42,665 nt of DNA from RGIG5612 sp964528825 (GCA_964528825.1 CAZGVB010000011.1:1-42665), one strand, 5' to 3'. Shown: positions 15,339 to 24,205, counted from the stretch's first letter. Notes: generated from the letters alone by a model not told the origin. Numbers and translations: made by a program.

Positions 15339-16413
15339 CTCCCACCTCCGTTATCTCCATGACCCTGCGGCTTCCGTCTCTTGCTCTGCTCAGATGGATG
15401 ATGATATCAAGCGCAGATGCTATCTGAGCATGTATCGCCGCTAATGGTATCTCCGCCGCGGTAAGCACCATCATCTCCAACCTGCTGAGCATATCTCTCG
15501 TAGAGTTCGCATGACCCGTAGACAAACTGCCGTCATGTCCTGTATTCATAGCCTGAAGCATATCAAATGCCTCTGCACCGCGTACCTCTCCCACAATAAT
15601 CCTATCCGGCCTCATCCTTAATGATGTCCTTATAAGATCTCTGATCGATATCTCATTGTCTCCCTCTGCATTGGCAGGCCTGCATTCCAGGCTCACAAGA
15701 TTCTCAATATTTTTTATCTGCAGCTCGGCAGAATCCTCGATCGTTATTATCCTCTCACCCTCAGGTATCAGGCCGCATAGCGCTCCCAGGAATGTCGTCT
15801 TGCCTGAGCCTGTACCTCCGCTTATAAAAATATTGCAGCCGCTCTCCACAGCCCTTCCCAGAAAATGCGCCGCCTGCTCCGTTATGCTTCCTCCTCTTAT
15901 CAGGTCCTCTATCGTCATCGGGTTTTTAGGAAACCTTCTGACAGTGACTATCGGACCGCGGGTCGATACGGGAGGCAATACCACATTCACTCTGGACCCG
16001 TCGGAAAGTCTGGTATCTACTATAGGAGAGGACTCATTTACTCTTTTATTGGCCGCAGCTACTATGGTCTGGATAACATCGCGAAGGCGTTCTTCTCCCG
16101 AAAATGACGCAGGATATCTGGTTATAGTGCCTTCCTTCTCCACAAAAATGTTGTCCGGACCGTTTATCATGATCTCCGTTATGCCGTCCTCCTCGAGGAT
16201 ATCCTGCAGCACATCGAGACCGCGCAACGCGTTGAACAGGTCTTTTGAGATCGCGAGTCTGTCACTTACAGACAGCATGCTGCATTCGAATTTTCTGCCG
16301 ATGATATCGTTAATCATAGATCGCAGCTCATCATCATCTATAGATCTTGATATATCTATATCGTGTATAAGCTTTGCTTTCAGTTCTTGTACAATATCCG
16401 GGGCTGCCTTCAT
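15211..16413 (-). CDS. cpaF: CpaF/TadA-family secretion ATPase
   Basis: Cytosolic hexameric ATPase that powers Tad pilus assembly. The 400 residues show the N-terminal domain with GITEIMINGPDNIFVE, then VDTRLSDGSRVNVVLPP, the Walker A loop GGTGSGKTT (199-207), a Walker B-type RIIVGEVRG (about 271-279) and the TGHDGSLSTGHANS histidine box. Length and motif order are normal. It comes second in the locus after the cpaE-like gene, and its last 128 bases overlap tadB if that gene starts at 15338. Family assignment is certain. Confidence 0.97.
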   Translation of the reverse strand: MKAAPDIVQELKAKLIHDIDISRSIDDDELRSMINDIIGRKFECSMLSVSDRLAISKDLFNALRGLDVLQDILEEDGITEIMINGPDNIFVEKEGTITRYPASFSGEERLRDVIQTIVAAANKRVNESSPIVDTRLSDGSRVNVVLPPVSTRGPIVTVRRFPKNPMTIEDLIRGGSITEQAAHFLGRAVESGCNIFISGGTGSGKTTFLGALCGLIPEGERIITIEDSAELQIKNIENLVSLECRPANAEGDNEISIRDLIRTSLRMRPDRIIVGEVRGAEAFDMLQAMNTGHDGSLSTGHANSTRDMLSRLEMMVLTAAEIPLAAIHAQIASALDIIIHLSRARDGSRRVMEITEVGDVEKGEIQLNTLFKYTTEGGLVSTGRALSCKRRFFEGLIQTD

Positions 16414-16458
16414 TTAAATATCTGTTCCTGTCTTGTGTTTTAAGTACCGATCCGCGTC

Positions 16459-17496
16459 TTATATTTTCCTAAGGCGCTCTGACTTGGTCCTGCATGAAAT
16501 ACTTAAGAAATCCTTGCCGTTCTTGAATTTTTGAAAGATATCCTCACGACCGCGGCTCCTAAAGTACTCGTAAAATGCCATTGCTCTCATATCTGTATAT
16601 GATGCCGAGGACGGATCAGCATTCAAGGAATCCCCTGATGCAAGAGCGTAAGATTCCGAAAAAAGATAGACATTTTTGCATATATCAAAAAAAGTAATTA
16701 GATCTCTGCAGCATTCGGCTATATCTATCACGATCACAGAGCATCCCGCGGCCGCCGCGGCCGCACTGAGAAAGCTCTGCCATTTCGATGCGGAAAGGTC
16801 TTCCATATCATCCGGCATTACCGGTGCCGGTATGATCCAAATCCCATCTTTATCAAAGGCAGTCTTTGTCAATATATCCTTAAAGCGGTCAGATCCGATC
16901 CTGTAATAATAGATCAGATCCGAAAGAGTATATCTTTGCTCTCGAGCGAGGCAATTGTCTATAGGTGAAAATCTGTCAGTATCGATATATAGAGCATCTC
17001 TCGAACCGGTCATCAGCTTTTTTGTCACCTGCCAAGCCAAGCTGTTCCTGTCAGCCTGTCCGTCCAGTATATATATGCCGTAAATATCTGCCGCCTTTTC
17101 GGTGTCATCGTTTGTCGGCTTTGACCTTCGGATTATATTCAAGATATCTCCCGCAATCTCCTTCATGGGCCTGTACATATCTATCCGTGACGGATTCTCG
17201 CCTGGAGAGCTTATATCACCCATATATGCAAATGCATGAATATTTTTATTTGCCTTGGTCCCGTCTGCCCTCGGACAGACCATGGTTTTGACGGACTTCA
17301 AGGCCTCCGGGGAAATATCATTTTCACAAACCAACAGCAGATCGATCTCATGCTTCTCAAGATGCTTCTGCAATGCTATATGACTCGTAAAACCTACAAT
17401 ATCTATCCTTTGCTCTTCTCTTTTTCTGAAATAGGTCAAAAATCTGTTCAGATAATCCGTATTTTCACTAAACAAAGCCAGAAGTGCGCGTGACAT
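16459..17496 (-). CDS. CpaE/TadZ-like pilus localisation protein lacking a clear P-loop
   Basis: First gene of the Tad locus, 345 residues. The N-terminal 130 residues resemble a receiver-like fold (LLALFSENTDYLNRFLTYF, IDLLLVCENDI). The second half has the layout of a MinD/ParA-type domain (GIYILDGQADRNSLAWQVTKKL, quoted in part as GIYILDGQADRNSLAW, then ALYIDTDRF and SVIVIDIAEC). The deviant Walker A lysines of active ParA ATPases are absent where GQADRNSLA stands, so nucleotide hydrolysis is doubtful. Members of this group place the secretion machine at one site in the cell. The call leans on gene position next to cpaF as well as on fold pattern. Confidence 0.75.
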   Translation of the reverse strand: MSRALLALFSENTDYLNRFLTYFRKREEQRIDIVGFTSHIALQKHLEKHEIDLLLVCENDISPEALKSVKTMVCPRADGTKANKNIHAFAYMGDISSPGENPSRIDMYRPMKEIAGDILNIIRRSKPTNDDTEKAADIYGIYILDGQADRNSLAWQVTKKLMTGSRDALYIDTDRFSPIDNCLAREQRYTLSDLIYYYRIGSDRFKDILTKTAFDKDGIWIIPAPVMPDDMEDLSASKWQSFLSAAAAAAGCSVIVIDIAECCRDLITFFDICKNVYLFSESYALASGDSLNADPSSASYTDMRAMAFYEYFRSRGREDIFQKFKNGKDFLSISCRTKSERLRKI

Positions 17497-17603
17497 ATCA
17501 TTTGCCTCTTTCTTAAAAATGAAATCGAAAATATCTGCGGCATATGCATGCCTACGATAATGCTCTTAAAAATCTCGGAATTACTGCCCCGGAAAAGAGA
17601 CAG

Positions 17604-17624
17604 CAGCATCAAGAATTGATGCTG
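17604..17624 (-). promoter_or_regulatory. Perfect 9-bp hairpin at the predicted 5' end of the tad mRNA
   Basis: CAGCATCAA and TTGATGCTG around a 3-base loop. The promoter at 17630-17659 predicts a start near 17623, so the transcript would begin with this stem, about 108 bases before the cpaE-like start. Possible stability element. Confidence 0.5.
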
Positions 17625-17629
17625 AAATG

Positions 17630-17659
17630 ATTGTAAAGCTGCAGATCCGCATCCGTCAA
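17630..17659 (-). promoter_or_regulatory. Promoter of the tad operon
   Basis: On the minus strand TTGACG (17659-17654), an 18-base spacer and TACAAT (17635-17630), 134 bases upstream of the first tad gene. It is the only good sigma-A-like match seen upstream of the locus. Confidence 0.6.
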
Positions 17660-17701
17660 TAAGCAATGAAAACTTTGTGAGATACATACATAAAATTCAA
17701 A

Positions 17702-17721
17702 TGTAATACATATGTATTACA
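17702..17721. promoter_or_regulatory. Perfect 20-bp palindrome, candidate operator between the tad operon and the 17904 gene
   Basis: TGTAATACATATGTATTACA reads the same on both strands. It lies about 43 bases upstream of the tad -35 and about 180 bases upstream of the divergent gene. The position fits a dimeric activator or repressor site. The rest of 17497-17903 shows no gene. Confidence 0.55.
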
Positions 17722-17903
17722 ACTTTATTGTATTAGGACACCGACAAAAAAAAATGAAGGTAGAAAATCGAAAACATAACTGTTATGATGGAACATATAA
17801 TCCGTGTAGGATGCGGATTCTTCAATGATCCCGGCAATAAAAACAGCGGGCGGCGGCTCATTTGAAGTTTTAGATCTCTGCCCCTGAGAAAGTCGAAAAT
17901 AAA

Positions 17904-18305
17904 ATGAACAGTGAAAAAGAATATACTCAAAAAGATTTTGAAAATTGTTTGATCGCAATAGAGACCACAAATGGCACAATACTTGCCTTTGATGATGATT
18001 TCCGAAGGGAGGTCATGGCTAAGGTATTGGAAAAGCTTGATCAAACGGAAGAAGAGTTTATTCAGTCCGTGGAAAATGAAGAGGACCTGGAATACGAAGA
18101 TATCTGTGCTTGTGATTATGAAGAACTCTGCGACATGCTTTTCATTTCAGTTAATGACGGTGAAATAAGCTTTGACGAATACGGGGACAAGGACGCAAGT
18201 GACCTTCATCTGCTGTTAGAGGATTACCTTGGATATGATTTTGAGTTTGTGGGAAACAACCGGGAATTCGAGATGGAAGGAGTCAGTTTTATAAGAAGGA
18301 AATAA
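17904..18305 (+). CDS. Acidic hypothetical protein (133 aa)
   Basis: Function not recognised. The protein is strongly acidic (QTEEEFIQSVENEEDLEYED, and later DEYGDKDASDLHLLLEDYLG), without a signal peptide or membrane segment, so it is probably cytosolic. It ends FEMEGVSFIRRK. The ribosome site is weak (GAGAAAG further upstream). A TATAAT occurs near 17798, but without a convincing -35. Alpha/beta composition with many acidic patches is seen in small immunity or DUF1292-like proteins, but no family motif is clear. It stands alone between the divergent tad operon and the tRNA-Cys gene. Confidence 0.65.
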   Translation: MNSEKEYTQKDFENCLIAIETTNGTILAFDDDFRREVMAKVLEKLDQTEEEFIQSVENEEDLEYEDICACDYEELCDMLFISVNDGEISFDEYGDKDASDLHLLLEDYLGYDFEFVGNNREFEMEGVSFIRRK

Positions 18306-18405
18306 AGGTAGGAGGGTGCAGTCATTTTCTTAGACAACCTAAGCGATTAATCCAAGAGGATATACATCAGTTTAATAGTTTATACAAAATTTGTTACAGT
18401 CTCGC

Positions 18406-18434
18406 TTGACTTAAATTTCATTAATTGGTACAAT
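18406..18434 (+). promoter_or_regulatory. tRNA-Cys promoter
   Basis: TTGACT (18406-18411), a 17-base spacer and TACAAT (18429-18434), 15 bases before the mature tRNA 5' end. Confidence 0.85.
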
Positions 18435-18449
18435 ACACAAGCTTGTTAA

Positions 18450-18520
18450 GGCGACATAGCCAAGTGGTAAGGCGTGGGTCTGCAACACCCTGATCACCAG
18501 TTCAAATCTGGTTGTCGCCT
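18450..18520 (+). tRNA. tRNA-Cys (anticodon GCA)
   Basis: 71 bases with acceptor arms GGCGACA (18450-18456) and TGTCGCC (18513-18519) and discriminator T. The anticodon loop is CTGCAAC with anticodon GCA, and the T-arm is CCAG-TTCAAAT-CTGG. The CCA end is not encoded. The outermost anticodon-stem pair is T-T, a minor departure. It carries its own promoter and terminator and marks the left edge of the AT-rich region. Confidence 0.96.
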
Positions 18521-18528
18521 CTGTAAAA

Positions 18529-18565
18529 GGTCCCGCAAACTCATGGGTTTGCGGGATCTTTTTTC
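18529..18565 (+). terminator. Rho-independent terminator of tRNA-Cys
   Basis: GGTCCCGCAAAC, a short loop, and GTTTGCGGGATC followed by a run of six T. The stem is about 11 bp and strong. Confidence 0.92.
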
Positions 18566-18606
18566 TAAAATCAACGCCATATATATCTTTAAAATATGCT
18601 GATATA

Positions 18607-19362
18607 TCACGGATGGTCATTTCTTTTGCGTGCGCACAATCTGTTATTGATAGCAAAAAGCAATTTTTCACATATTTCTCCGGTCACAGTTCTTTTATAT
18701 TCTCTCTCATAACCATTTATATGATTTATTTCATACATAGCTTTCAGTCCGTTTTTATCAGTCAGACTCCTGTCTAATGCGTATCCCTTCCTCCCACTCT
18801 CTGTATTATATGTTTTAATCAAAAACTCCGGAGCATATTCTCCTAGTAGGGGATTTCCGGCTTTTATATGTATTGGAAAATTTTCCCCGCATGCCATACT
18901 CTGCCTGTATTTTATATAGACATATTCATCTCCCGCATATCTGCAGCTATTCTTGGCCAAAATCAGCGAAAGCGTCGTTTTGCCGGATCCAGAATCTCCA
19001 GCAAGAAGTATGGCCTTATCACGAATACAAACAGCTGATGCATGCATTATCATCTCATCTTCAGGAAGCGTCATGATAATGTATTCCCCTACTGTATTAA
19101 GCACCCAGTCCATAACTTCAATTGGTTCAGTAATACACACATTTCTAAATACACTTTGGCAGTGATACACTCCATCATTTTCATTTATGTTTATAAATGT
19201 ATTCGCTGTAGCTTTCTTGTCAAAGTCAGGAATAGTTTCTGCATCCGATACATCAAGAAAAGTTTTTCTTAAAGAACTATATAATTCATCTGCTCCTTTC
19301 AACCTTATTATTACATCGGCATTTCTAAGTTTCACCTTGAAGTTTTTCACTCTTGATTTCAT
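18607..19362 (-). CDS. HprK-like P-loop kinase
   Basis: 251 residues related to the C-terminal kinase domain of HPr kinase and the HprK-like enzymes found in lasso-peptide and other RiPP clusters. Visible are MHASAVCIRDKAILLAGDSG leading into the Walker A loop GDSGSGKTTLS (about 117-127), and RYAGDEYVYI, which carries the family acidic residue after a conserved Gly. The PTS-regulator N-terminal domain and the long C-terminal HPr-binding motif are lacking, so control of sugar uptake is unlikely. It is the last gene of the minus-strand operon, 35 bases after a nucleotidyltransferase, a pairing known from peptide-modification loci. Its substrate here is unknown. Confidence 0.8.
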   Translation of the reverse strand: MKSRVKNFKVKLRNADVIIRLKGADELYSSLRKTFLDVSDAETIPDFDKKATANTFININENDGVYHCQSVFRNVCITEPIEVMDWVLNTVGEYIIMTLPEDEMIMHASAVCIRDKAILLAGDSGSGKTTLSLILAKNSCRYAGDEYVYIKYRQSMACGENFPIHIKAGNPLLGEYAPEFLIKTYNTESGRKGYALDRSLTDKNGLKAMYEINHINGYEREYKRTVTGEICEKLLFAINNRLCARKRNDHP

Positions 19363-19397
19363 TTTTGCTTAATGTTCACGTTTTTGCCTTTTTCAAA

Positions 19398-21212
19398 TCA
19401 TATTAACCGGTATAGTTTTCGTTTTCCTTGCTGAAAATAAATATCCCCAGCCTGATGGGCATAGACATTAAACGAAAAATACATTTCATCCGCTCCGCCC
19501 TGTATGTCCCACTTACTTAATACACCGGCATCAACATTAATACCTATTTCCACAAGATTTTCCTGCTCAGAGATATCAATGCGGAATTCTTCCGCAGTCA
19601 TTCTTTTTATTGCATCCCTTCTGATCGTCTTGCTTTTATGTCCATATGACTTTACATTTTCTCCGTACCATGCAAGATCAAGTTTATACATAACGAATCC
19701 AGGATCTTCTGTCGGGTAAAATCGGCACTGATACATATACTGTTCTCTCCCCCTCCAGAATGCTTTCTTGATTTTTATCAAAATGTACTTGCCATTTTCA
19801 TTACCTCTGACAACACATTGTGCGGCGCCCGTGCCGTCGTCGATCAATCCTTCTTCCGGTGACTCATATGGCAGGACTCTGTATTCATCCGATTTCGCTT
19901 CATCTGCAATCATCTGTAAAAAAAGCCTTCTTGCAGACTGTTCGGCAGTCTTTGCATCTGCCATGCGTTTCAGTATATCCCTGTCGAACAGACTCCTCTG
20001 TGACTTAAGTTCGGACAGATGCCATTTTCTTACATCACGATCATAGACCAGTTCCAAATTTCCCATTATTATGGCCGTCATCTTAACTAAGCCATAGTTT
20101 TTGACTCTTTCCCAGATCCTATCCCAAAAAGCTTTCTCATCATATTTATCGAAGAAATTTTTAATATCCACATAATCTCTGAGTACCATCCCATGATCAT
20201 AAAGATTACTGTTCAGTGATTCTGAATTTTCATATGCAGTCAGCAGGAGTACTATAAAGGTGTCTGCCATATCAAGAGTACTGTATTGGACATTCTGTCC
20301 CTTTCTTACCGTACGCTCCAACATCTTTTCTGCAATCCCATTCGGAAGGAAATGGATTCCGTCGTGCAGTTCAACGCTGATTTTTTTTTCACAGCAGTAT
20401 GGCGCATATTCCGGCATGTCTGCATGGCTTTTAAGCGGATGGCTTCCATTACCAAATCTCTTTCTGGATCTCAGCACGCTATTAATTAATCTTGCCTTGT
20501 CGGCAGCATTTCCTGTCATTGGGATGCTGCTGAGCCCTGAATACTGGAAATATCCCATGCCAAGAAGAAATGAGTGAAGCTTCTCGACGTCTGTACTCCT
20601 TATAAGCAGATCAATGTCACCATATGTGTGTTTTACACTGTCATACAAATAATCATTCAATGCACGTCCTTTAAACAAGGCATATGGGATTTCATTTGTC
20701 CGGCAATAGTCATCTATATCTGTCAAAACCTTTTTTTCATCCTTTACTTCACATGACATGCTTACTTCCGAGGGGATATAACCAAGCAATTTATGTGCAA
20801 CAAATAGTTCTGACGGTCCGTCCGGAACAGAATTTTTAAAATCTGACCGTAAAAATTTTAATACTCTGTTGAATTCAGTTCCCAAATGGTACTTCTTTAC
20901 ATCTACAATTCCACAACCCGCGGACATTATCCAAATTGCTATTAATGCAATAACCCTAAACGAAGTTATCCGGCATACCACGATTCCCAAAATAATATCA
21001 GCACTGATAATTGCAATAAACAAACCATAAAAGACATATAATATATTTTCAGTAGTCCATCCTTTTAAACTTAAAAATTCGACCAGATAACCTAACGCAC
21101 ACATACCAGCACATAATATAAATGTTATATAATCCTTTTCAATCAATAACATAGCAGATATAATGCTGAATGGTATTTCAAACGTCAACAATCTGATAAT
21201 ACCGTATTTCAT
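19398..21212 (-). CDS. Membrane-anchored nucleotidyltransferase-family protein
   Basis: About 604 residues. The N-terminus (about residues 1-105) has four hydrophobic helices. The next part carries a nucleotidyltransferase fold of the large uncharacterised NTP_transf_5 group: IPYALFKGRALNDYLY, then HTYGDIDLLIRS with the D-x-D metal pair, and LHSFLLGMGY. A C-terminal beta-rich domain of about 120 residues follows. Start chosen at the ATG at 21212, eight bases after GAGG; a GTG at 21233 overlapping the previous stop is the alternative. Members near RiPP genes usually lack membrane helices, so the tether is odd. Together with the adjacent HprK-like kinase it suggests modification of a protein or peptide near the membrane. 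Confidence 0.75.
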   Translation of the reverse strand: MKYGIIRLLTFEIPFSIISAMLLIEKDYITFILCAGMCALGYLVEFLSLKGWTTENILYVFYGLFIAIISADIILGIVVCRITSFRVIALIAIWIMSAGCGIVDVKKYHLGTEFNRVLKFLRSDFKNSVPDGPSELFVAHKLLGYIPSEVSMSCEVKDEKKVLTDIDDYCRTNEIPYALFKGRALNDYLYDSVKHTYGDIDLLIRSTDVEKLHSFLLGMGYFQYSGLSSIPMTGNAADKARLINSVLRSRKRFGNGSHPLKSHADMPEYAPYCCEKKISVELHDGIHFLPNGIAEKMLERTVRKGQNVQYSTLDMADTFIVLLLTAYENSESLNSNLYDHGMVLRDYVDIKNFFDKYDEKAFWDRIWERVKNYGLVKMTAIIMGNLELVYDRDVRKWHLSELKSQRSLFDRDILKRMADAKTAEQSARRLFLQMIADEAKSDEYRVLPYESPEEGLIDDGTGAAQCVVRGNENGKYILIKIKKAFWRGREQYMYQCRFYPTEDPGFVMYKLDLAWYGENVKSYGHKSKTIRRDAIKRMTAEEFRIDISEQENLVEIGINVDAGVLSKWDIQGGADEMYFSFNVYAHQAGDIYFQQGKRKLYRLI

Positions 21213-21229
21213 AAAACAATCCTCTATTA

Positions 21230-22210
21230 TCACTCTACATTACCGGATGATTCCACCCACTGCCCCGTGTAACCCGGTATTCCAAACATAGTTCTCTCAT
21301 TCCATGTTTCAAATTCATAAAAGCCTAATCCCTGATTCATATAATATGCCATGCTTACTCCTGTTTCATATTCATTTCTTTCCTCATTGTAATTTGCCGC
21401 TGTACGCAGTTGGTTAATCGTCGCGGTTTTAAAATCAAGCAATTCATCTACTTTTAAACCTGTTATAAAGCCGATGACCGAAGCTATCATCTTATATCCA
21501 AGTGTATTTTTGATTGAAATTATCTCTGATTCTGCTATCAATGAAATTTCTGCAATTTCTGCACCCGCGCAAAAACCTATTGCTGCCATCGATACACTCA
21601 ATGTACCTATAACAACATCTGTTTGATAGTCCAAAAACTTTGAATCACTTACATATTCATATAACTTACTCACAAAGTTTGTCGGCATAAACCACTTCCA
21701 GAAGAATATATTATTCCCAATAATACTACCCGGAACCGCCGAATTAGTTTCTGCTAACCACTTATTTCCGTAATCATTCACATCAGTACTAAAATCCAAA
21801 TGTTGACTGACTCTGCAAATCATATTGCCAATTTCACTTTGTCTGATATCTATATAATAAGTGTTCTTTCCATTGTTTACTGTGCAATCACTAATGGTTA
21901 TTTCTATATTTCCCATTACATTATTATTAGTCGAAATAACCTGTTTTCCGAGTAATGTTTTTTTATAAATGGTTACTGAGGACAGAGATGAAGTTAAAAT
22001 ATTAAAATCCGTTGCTCCATCAACAGTACATGCGAACCAAAAATTTTGTGTATTAATATTTTTATCTTCATCCAAATTTAACGTGTACGGATTTGCTTCA
22101 GTTCCTTTAGGAATAGTTCCGATTCCTCCCGACATTTTTGCTTGTATTCCAACTATTGTTTTCACGTCCCAATATACAACTTCAGGTCTTTTATACAAAG
22201 ATTCTTTCAT
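21230..22210 (-). CDS. Orphan protein with a leader-like N-terminus and glycine-rich hydrophobic segments
   Basis: I do not recognise this 326-residue protein. The N-terminus reads MKESLYKRPEVVYWDVKTI and runs to KMSGG before IGTIPKG. The YxxPxV start resembles leaders of some Firmicutes RiPP precursors, and the GG resembles a double-glycine cleavage site; both are resemblance only. A polar, beta-like middle (40-190) is followed by a hydrophobic, glycine/alanine-rich stretch (about 198-228) and another near 240-254, a layout seen in pore-forming or membrane-inserting proteins. The ATG at 22210 has GGGAG nine bases upstream. It sits between a membrane-protein gene and the nucleotidyltransferase, AT-rich like both. 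Confidence 0.7.
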   Translation of the reverse strand: MKESLYKRPEVVYWDVKTIVGIQAKMSGGIGTIPKGTEANPYTLNLDEDKNINTQNFWFACTVDGATDFNILTSSLSSVTIYKKTLLGKQVISTNNNVMGNIEITISDCTVNNGKNTYYIDIRQSEIGNMICRVSQHLDFSTDVNDYGNKWLAETNSAVPGSIIGNNIFFWKWFMPTNFVSKLYEYVSDSKFLDYQTDVVIGTLSVSMAAIGFCAGAEIAEISLIAESEIISIKNTLGYKMIASVIGFITGLKVDELLDFKTATINQLRTAANYNEERNEYETGVSMAYYMNQGLGFYEFETWNERTMFGIPGYTGQWVESSGNVE

Positions 22211-22246
22211 TTTCACATTCTCCCGTATGCTTTTTATCGCATTATT

Positions 22247-23008
22247 TCATATTTCATTGCGTCGTAATTTATACTTAGCAATCGATACAAACTCTCCTAA
22301 CAATACTGCCTGTGTCATTAGATAAAACACATACCTCTCAAACATGACATACCGTTTGTTTAACAATAATAAAAGCACAAGTACTAAACATTCTGTCAAT
22401 ATCAATATTTCCCACCATATGATATCTTTTCTTCTCATAATATATAAAATATTCAAACATACAGTATAGACAACAAAAAAAACTGAGGCCAATACCATAA
22501 CTTTGTCAAATAATGATTTTACGAACCCAGTTTCCATGAAACTTACAGTGAAAATATCTATTGCTATAAACACTGCTAAAATACTGCTATCAATTGTTGA
22601 TTCTATTTTATTTAAGCCACCTGATTTTTTTTGTAAATGTATGACAATATTGCAGATTGGAATTCCCTTCAACTTGCGTCCTCCGAAATTTTTCAAGAAC
22701 AAATGAGCTGAATAAATTCCCAAATTGCATCCACATATACCATAGAATGAACTGTCAATATTACCTGAGATCACAACACAAACTATAACCACGCCAACAA
22801 TAAACCATGCAATGCCTGCAATCACATTAATCAAAAAATCCTCATCATTTGTATCAATGGTATACATTAAAAGACTATTTCCAACCACCATAAGCACTTC
22901 GAGTAAAAAAACAATATATCCCCTGTTACCATCGGACTTTACGTTTATAAAAAATGTCAGACCGATAATTATAAGTATGCTCTGCAAAAAAATGATTCCT
23001 CTTTTCAT
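22247..23008 (-). CDS. Polytopic membrane protein of unknown function
   Basis: 253 residues with seven or eight hydrophobic segments (first at about 5-22, then 32-48, 63-82, 88-105, and several after 140). A small loop reads GGRKLKGIPICNIVIHL. No transporter or enzyme motif is seen. The ATG at 23008 follows TTGGAG closely. The gene is very AT-rich. It lies 54 bases after the Tat-exported binding protein and 36 bases before the orphan leader-like protein, so it belongs to the same operon. An immunity-like or export-helper role is possible by analogy with peptide clusters, but nothing in the sequence proves it. Confidence 0.7.
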   Translation of the reverse strand: MKRGIIFLQSILIIIGLTFFINVKSDGNRGYIVFLLEVLMVVGNSLLMYTIDTNDEDFLINVIAGIAWFIVGVVIVCVVISGNIDSSFYGICGCNLGIYSAHLFLKNFGGRKLKGIPICNIVIHLQKKSGGLNKIESTIDSSILAVFIAIDIFTVSFMETGFVKSLFDKVMVLASVFFVVYTVCLNILYIMRRKDIIWWEILILTECLVLVLLLLLNKRYVMFERYVFYLMTQAVLLGEFVSIAKYKLRRNEI

Positions 23009-23062
23009 TTTCACTCCAATTGGTTAAAAATCATTGCATGATTCTGGGTACTCATTTTTATT

Positions 23063-24205
23063 TTAATCTTCCGTTTTCATTGAAGCATATCCCAGCAAGT
23101 CAAAAATATCCTCTATGCCAAGCTGTAAATTAAAGATAATCCTATAAAATTCCTGCACCTTTCCCGCAATATTATAATTATACAATTCCGGCATGATCAC
23201 ATTTCCAATCCACAATGCACCTATCATCTGAATCAGCGGCGTTCCAATCCAACTTTGGAGCAATCCCGGTGCAACAACAAATGCACCATTTTTTATAGCT
23301 TCTACCTCTCCCCAGATTTTGTAGTCCTCACCTTTCATGTTCATTATGTTTTCGTAACAATCCCAGTCGTTGAAAATAATGTAATCCGTTTTCATTTCTT
23401 TCAGGCTTTGTATGTCAACCTGTTTCTCATCATATGACGTCATGACCACAACCGGAGTAAATCCTAACATCCTGATAACTTCATTCTGGAATGAATACCC
23501 TGTATGTCTCGAAGTGCCATGAGGACCGCCCGCATAGAAAATATGGACATCTTCAGATATTTTTTCTCTGCACTCCCCTATCTCTTTCCATATCGTATCC
23601 ACATATCCTGCAAGTTCTTCCGCTCTATCTTCACATCCGAGCAGTCCACCAAGTTCCCTGAACGCGCGGCTGAGATTCCCGACTGTGCCGTCGATAAATA
23701 CAGTAACACATCCGGTTTCATCCTCCAGCACTTCAAATTTTTCACATTGTCCGCCCTTTGGCGAACCGACATCCAGTATAACGATTTTCCCTGCCTCTTT
23801 TACCTTCTCTGGATTAATGTTGTCATGATAGTCATCAGGAAACATTTCCCCGGTTTCAATAAGATGAACAAGTGATTCAAGTCCTGCTTTTTCATAATTC
23901 TCAATATCTTCAGCCATCAACGGTCTTGCAAGTGCAGCAAGCTTATCCGGACACAGCATTATGAGTAATGTCTGGGCATAAATCCCCGAAGGAATCACTG
24001 ATAATATCTTTTCTGGCAGCACTATTTCTCTTCCTAACGAGTCCGTATAGCTTATTTTTTCTTCTTTAACCAAAACATTGCCGATTCTTGCCGCCAATGA
24101 ATCTGCCCTTGTGATTTTGGGAAGGGTAACGCTGACTGCTATACCGGCTGCGGCACCTGCCATTCCTTTCAGGAAATCCCTTCTGCTGATCTCTTTCTCA
24201 CTCAT
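23063..24205 (-). CDS. Tat-exported solute-binding protein (type III, Fe/cobalamin-like)
   Basis: 380 residues. The N-terminus has a clear twin-arginine signal, SRRDFLKGMAGAAAG (Arg8-Arg9), followed by a hydrophobic stretch and no lipobox cysteine. The body matches metal-chelate binding proteins (YTDSLGREIVLPEKILSVIP, then LAALARP, GNLSRAFRELGGLLG, DYIIFNDWD). No ABC permease or ATPase for such a substrate is nearby. Its start overlaps the tatC stop by eight bases, so it is probably the dedicated Tat substrate, similar in idea to the tatAC-fepABC locus of Staphylococcus. Ligand unknown; it might also serve another part of the operon. Confidence 0.88.
   Translation of the reverse strand: MSEKEISRRDFLKGMAGAAAGIAVSVTLPKITRADSLAARIGNVLVKEEKISYTDSLGREIVLPEKILSVIPSGIYAQTLLIMLCPDKLAALARPLMAEDIENYEKAGLESLVHLIETGEMFPDDYHDNINPEKVKEAGKIVILDVGSPKGGQCEKFEVLEDETGCVTVFIDGTVGNLSRAFRELGGLLGCEDRAEELAGYVDTIWKEIGECREKISEDVHIFYAGGPHGTSRHTGYSFQNEVIRMLGFTPVVVMTSYDEKQVDIQSLKEMKTDYIIFNDWDCYENIMNMKGEDYKIWGEVEAIKNGAFVVAPGLLQSWIGTPLIQMIGALWIGNVIMPELYNYNIAGKVQEFYRIIFNLQLGIEDIFDLLGYASMKTED

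Noticed and set aside
17496..17603. Known riboswitch (for example c-di-GMP) in the tad leader
   Set aside because: None of the conserved riboswitch cores I know could be matched; only a simple hairpin is visible.
18411..18671. Minus-strand frame over the tRNA-Cys
   Set aside because: It runs antisense through the tRNA and its terminator and overlaps the HprK-like gene.
21230..22210. Lasso-peptide cluster proper
   Set aside because: No B (protease) or C (cyclase) enzymes and the orphan is far too long for a lasso precursor; only the kinase and nucleotidyltransferase recall such clusters.
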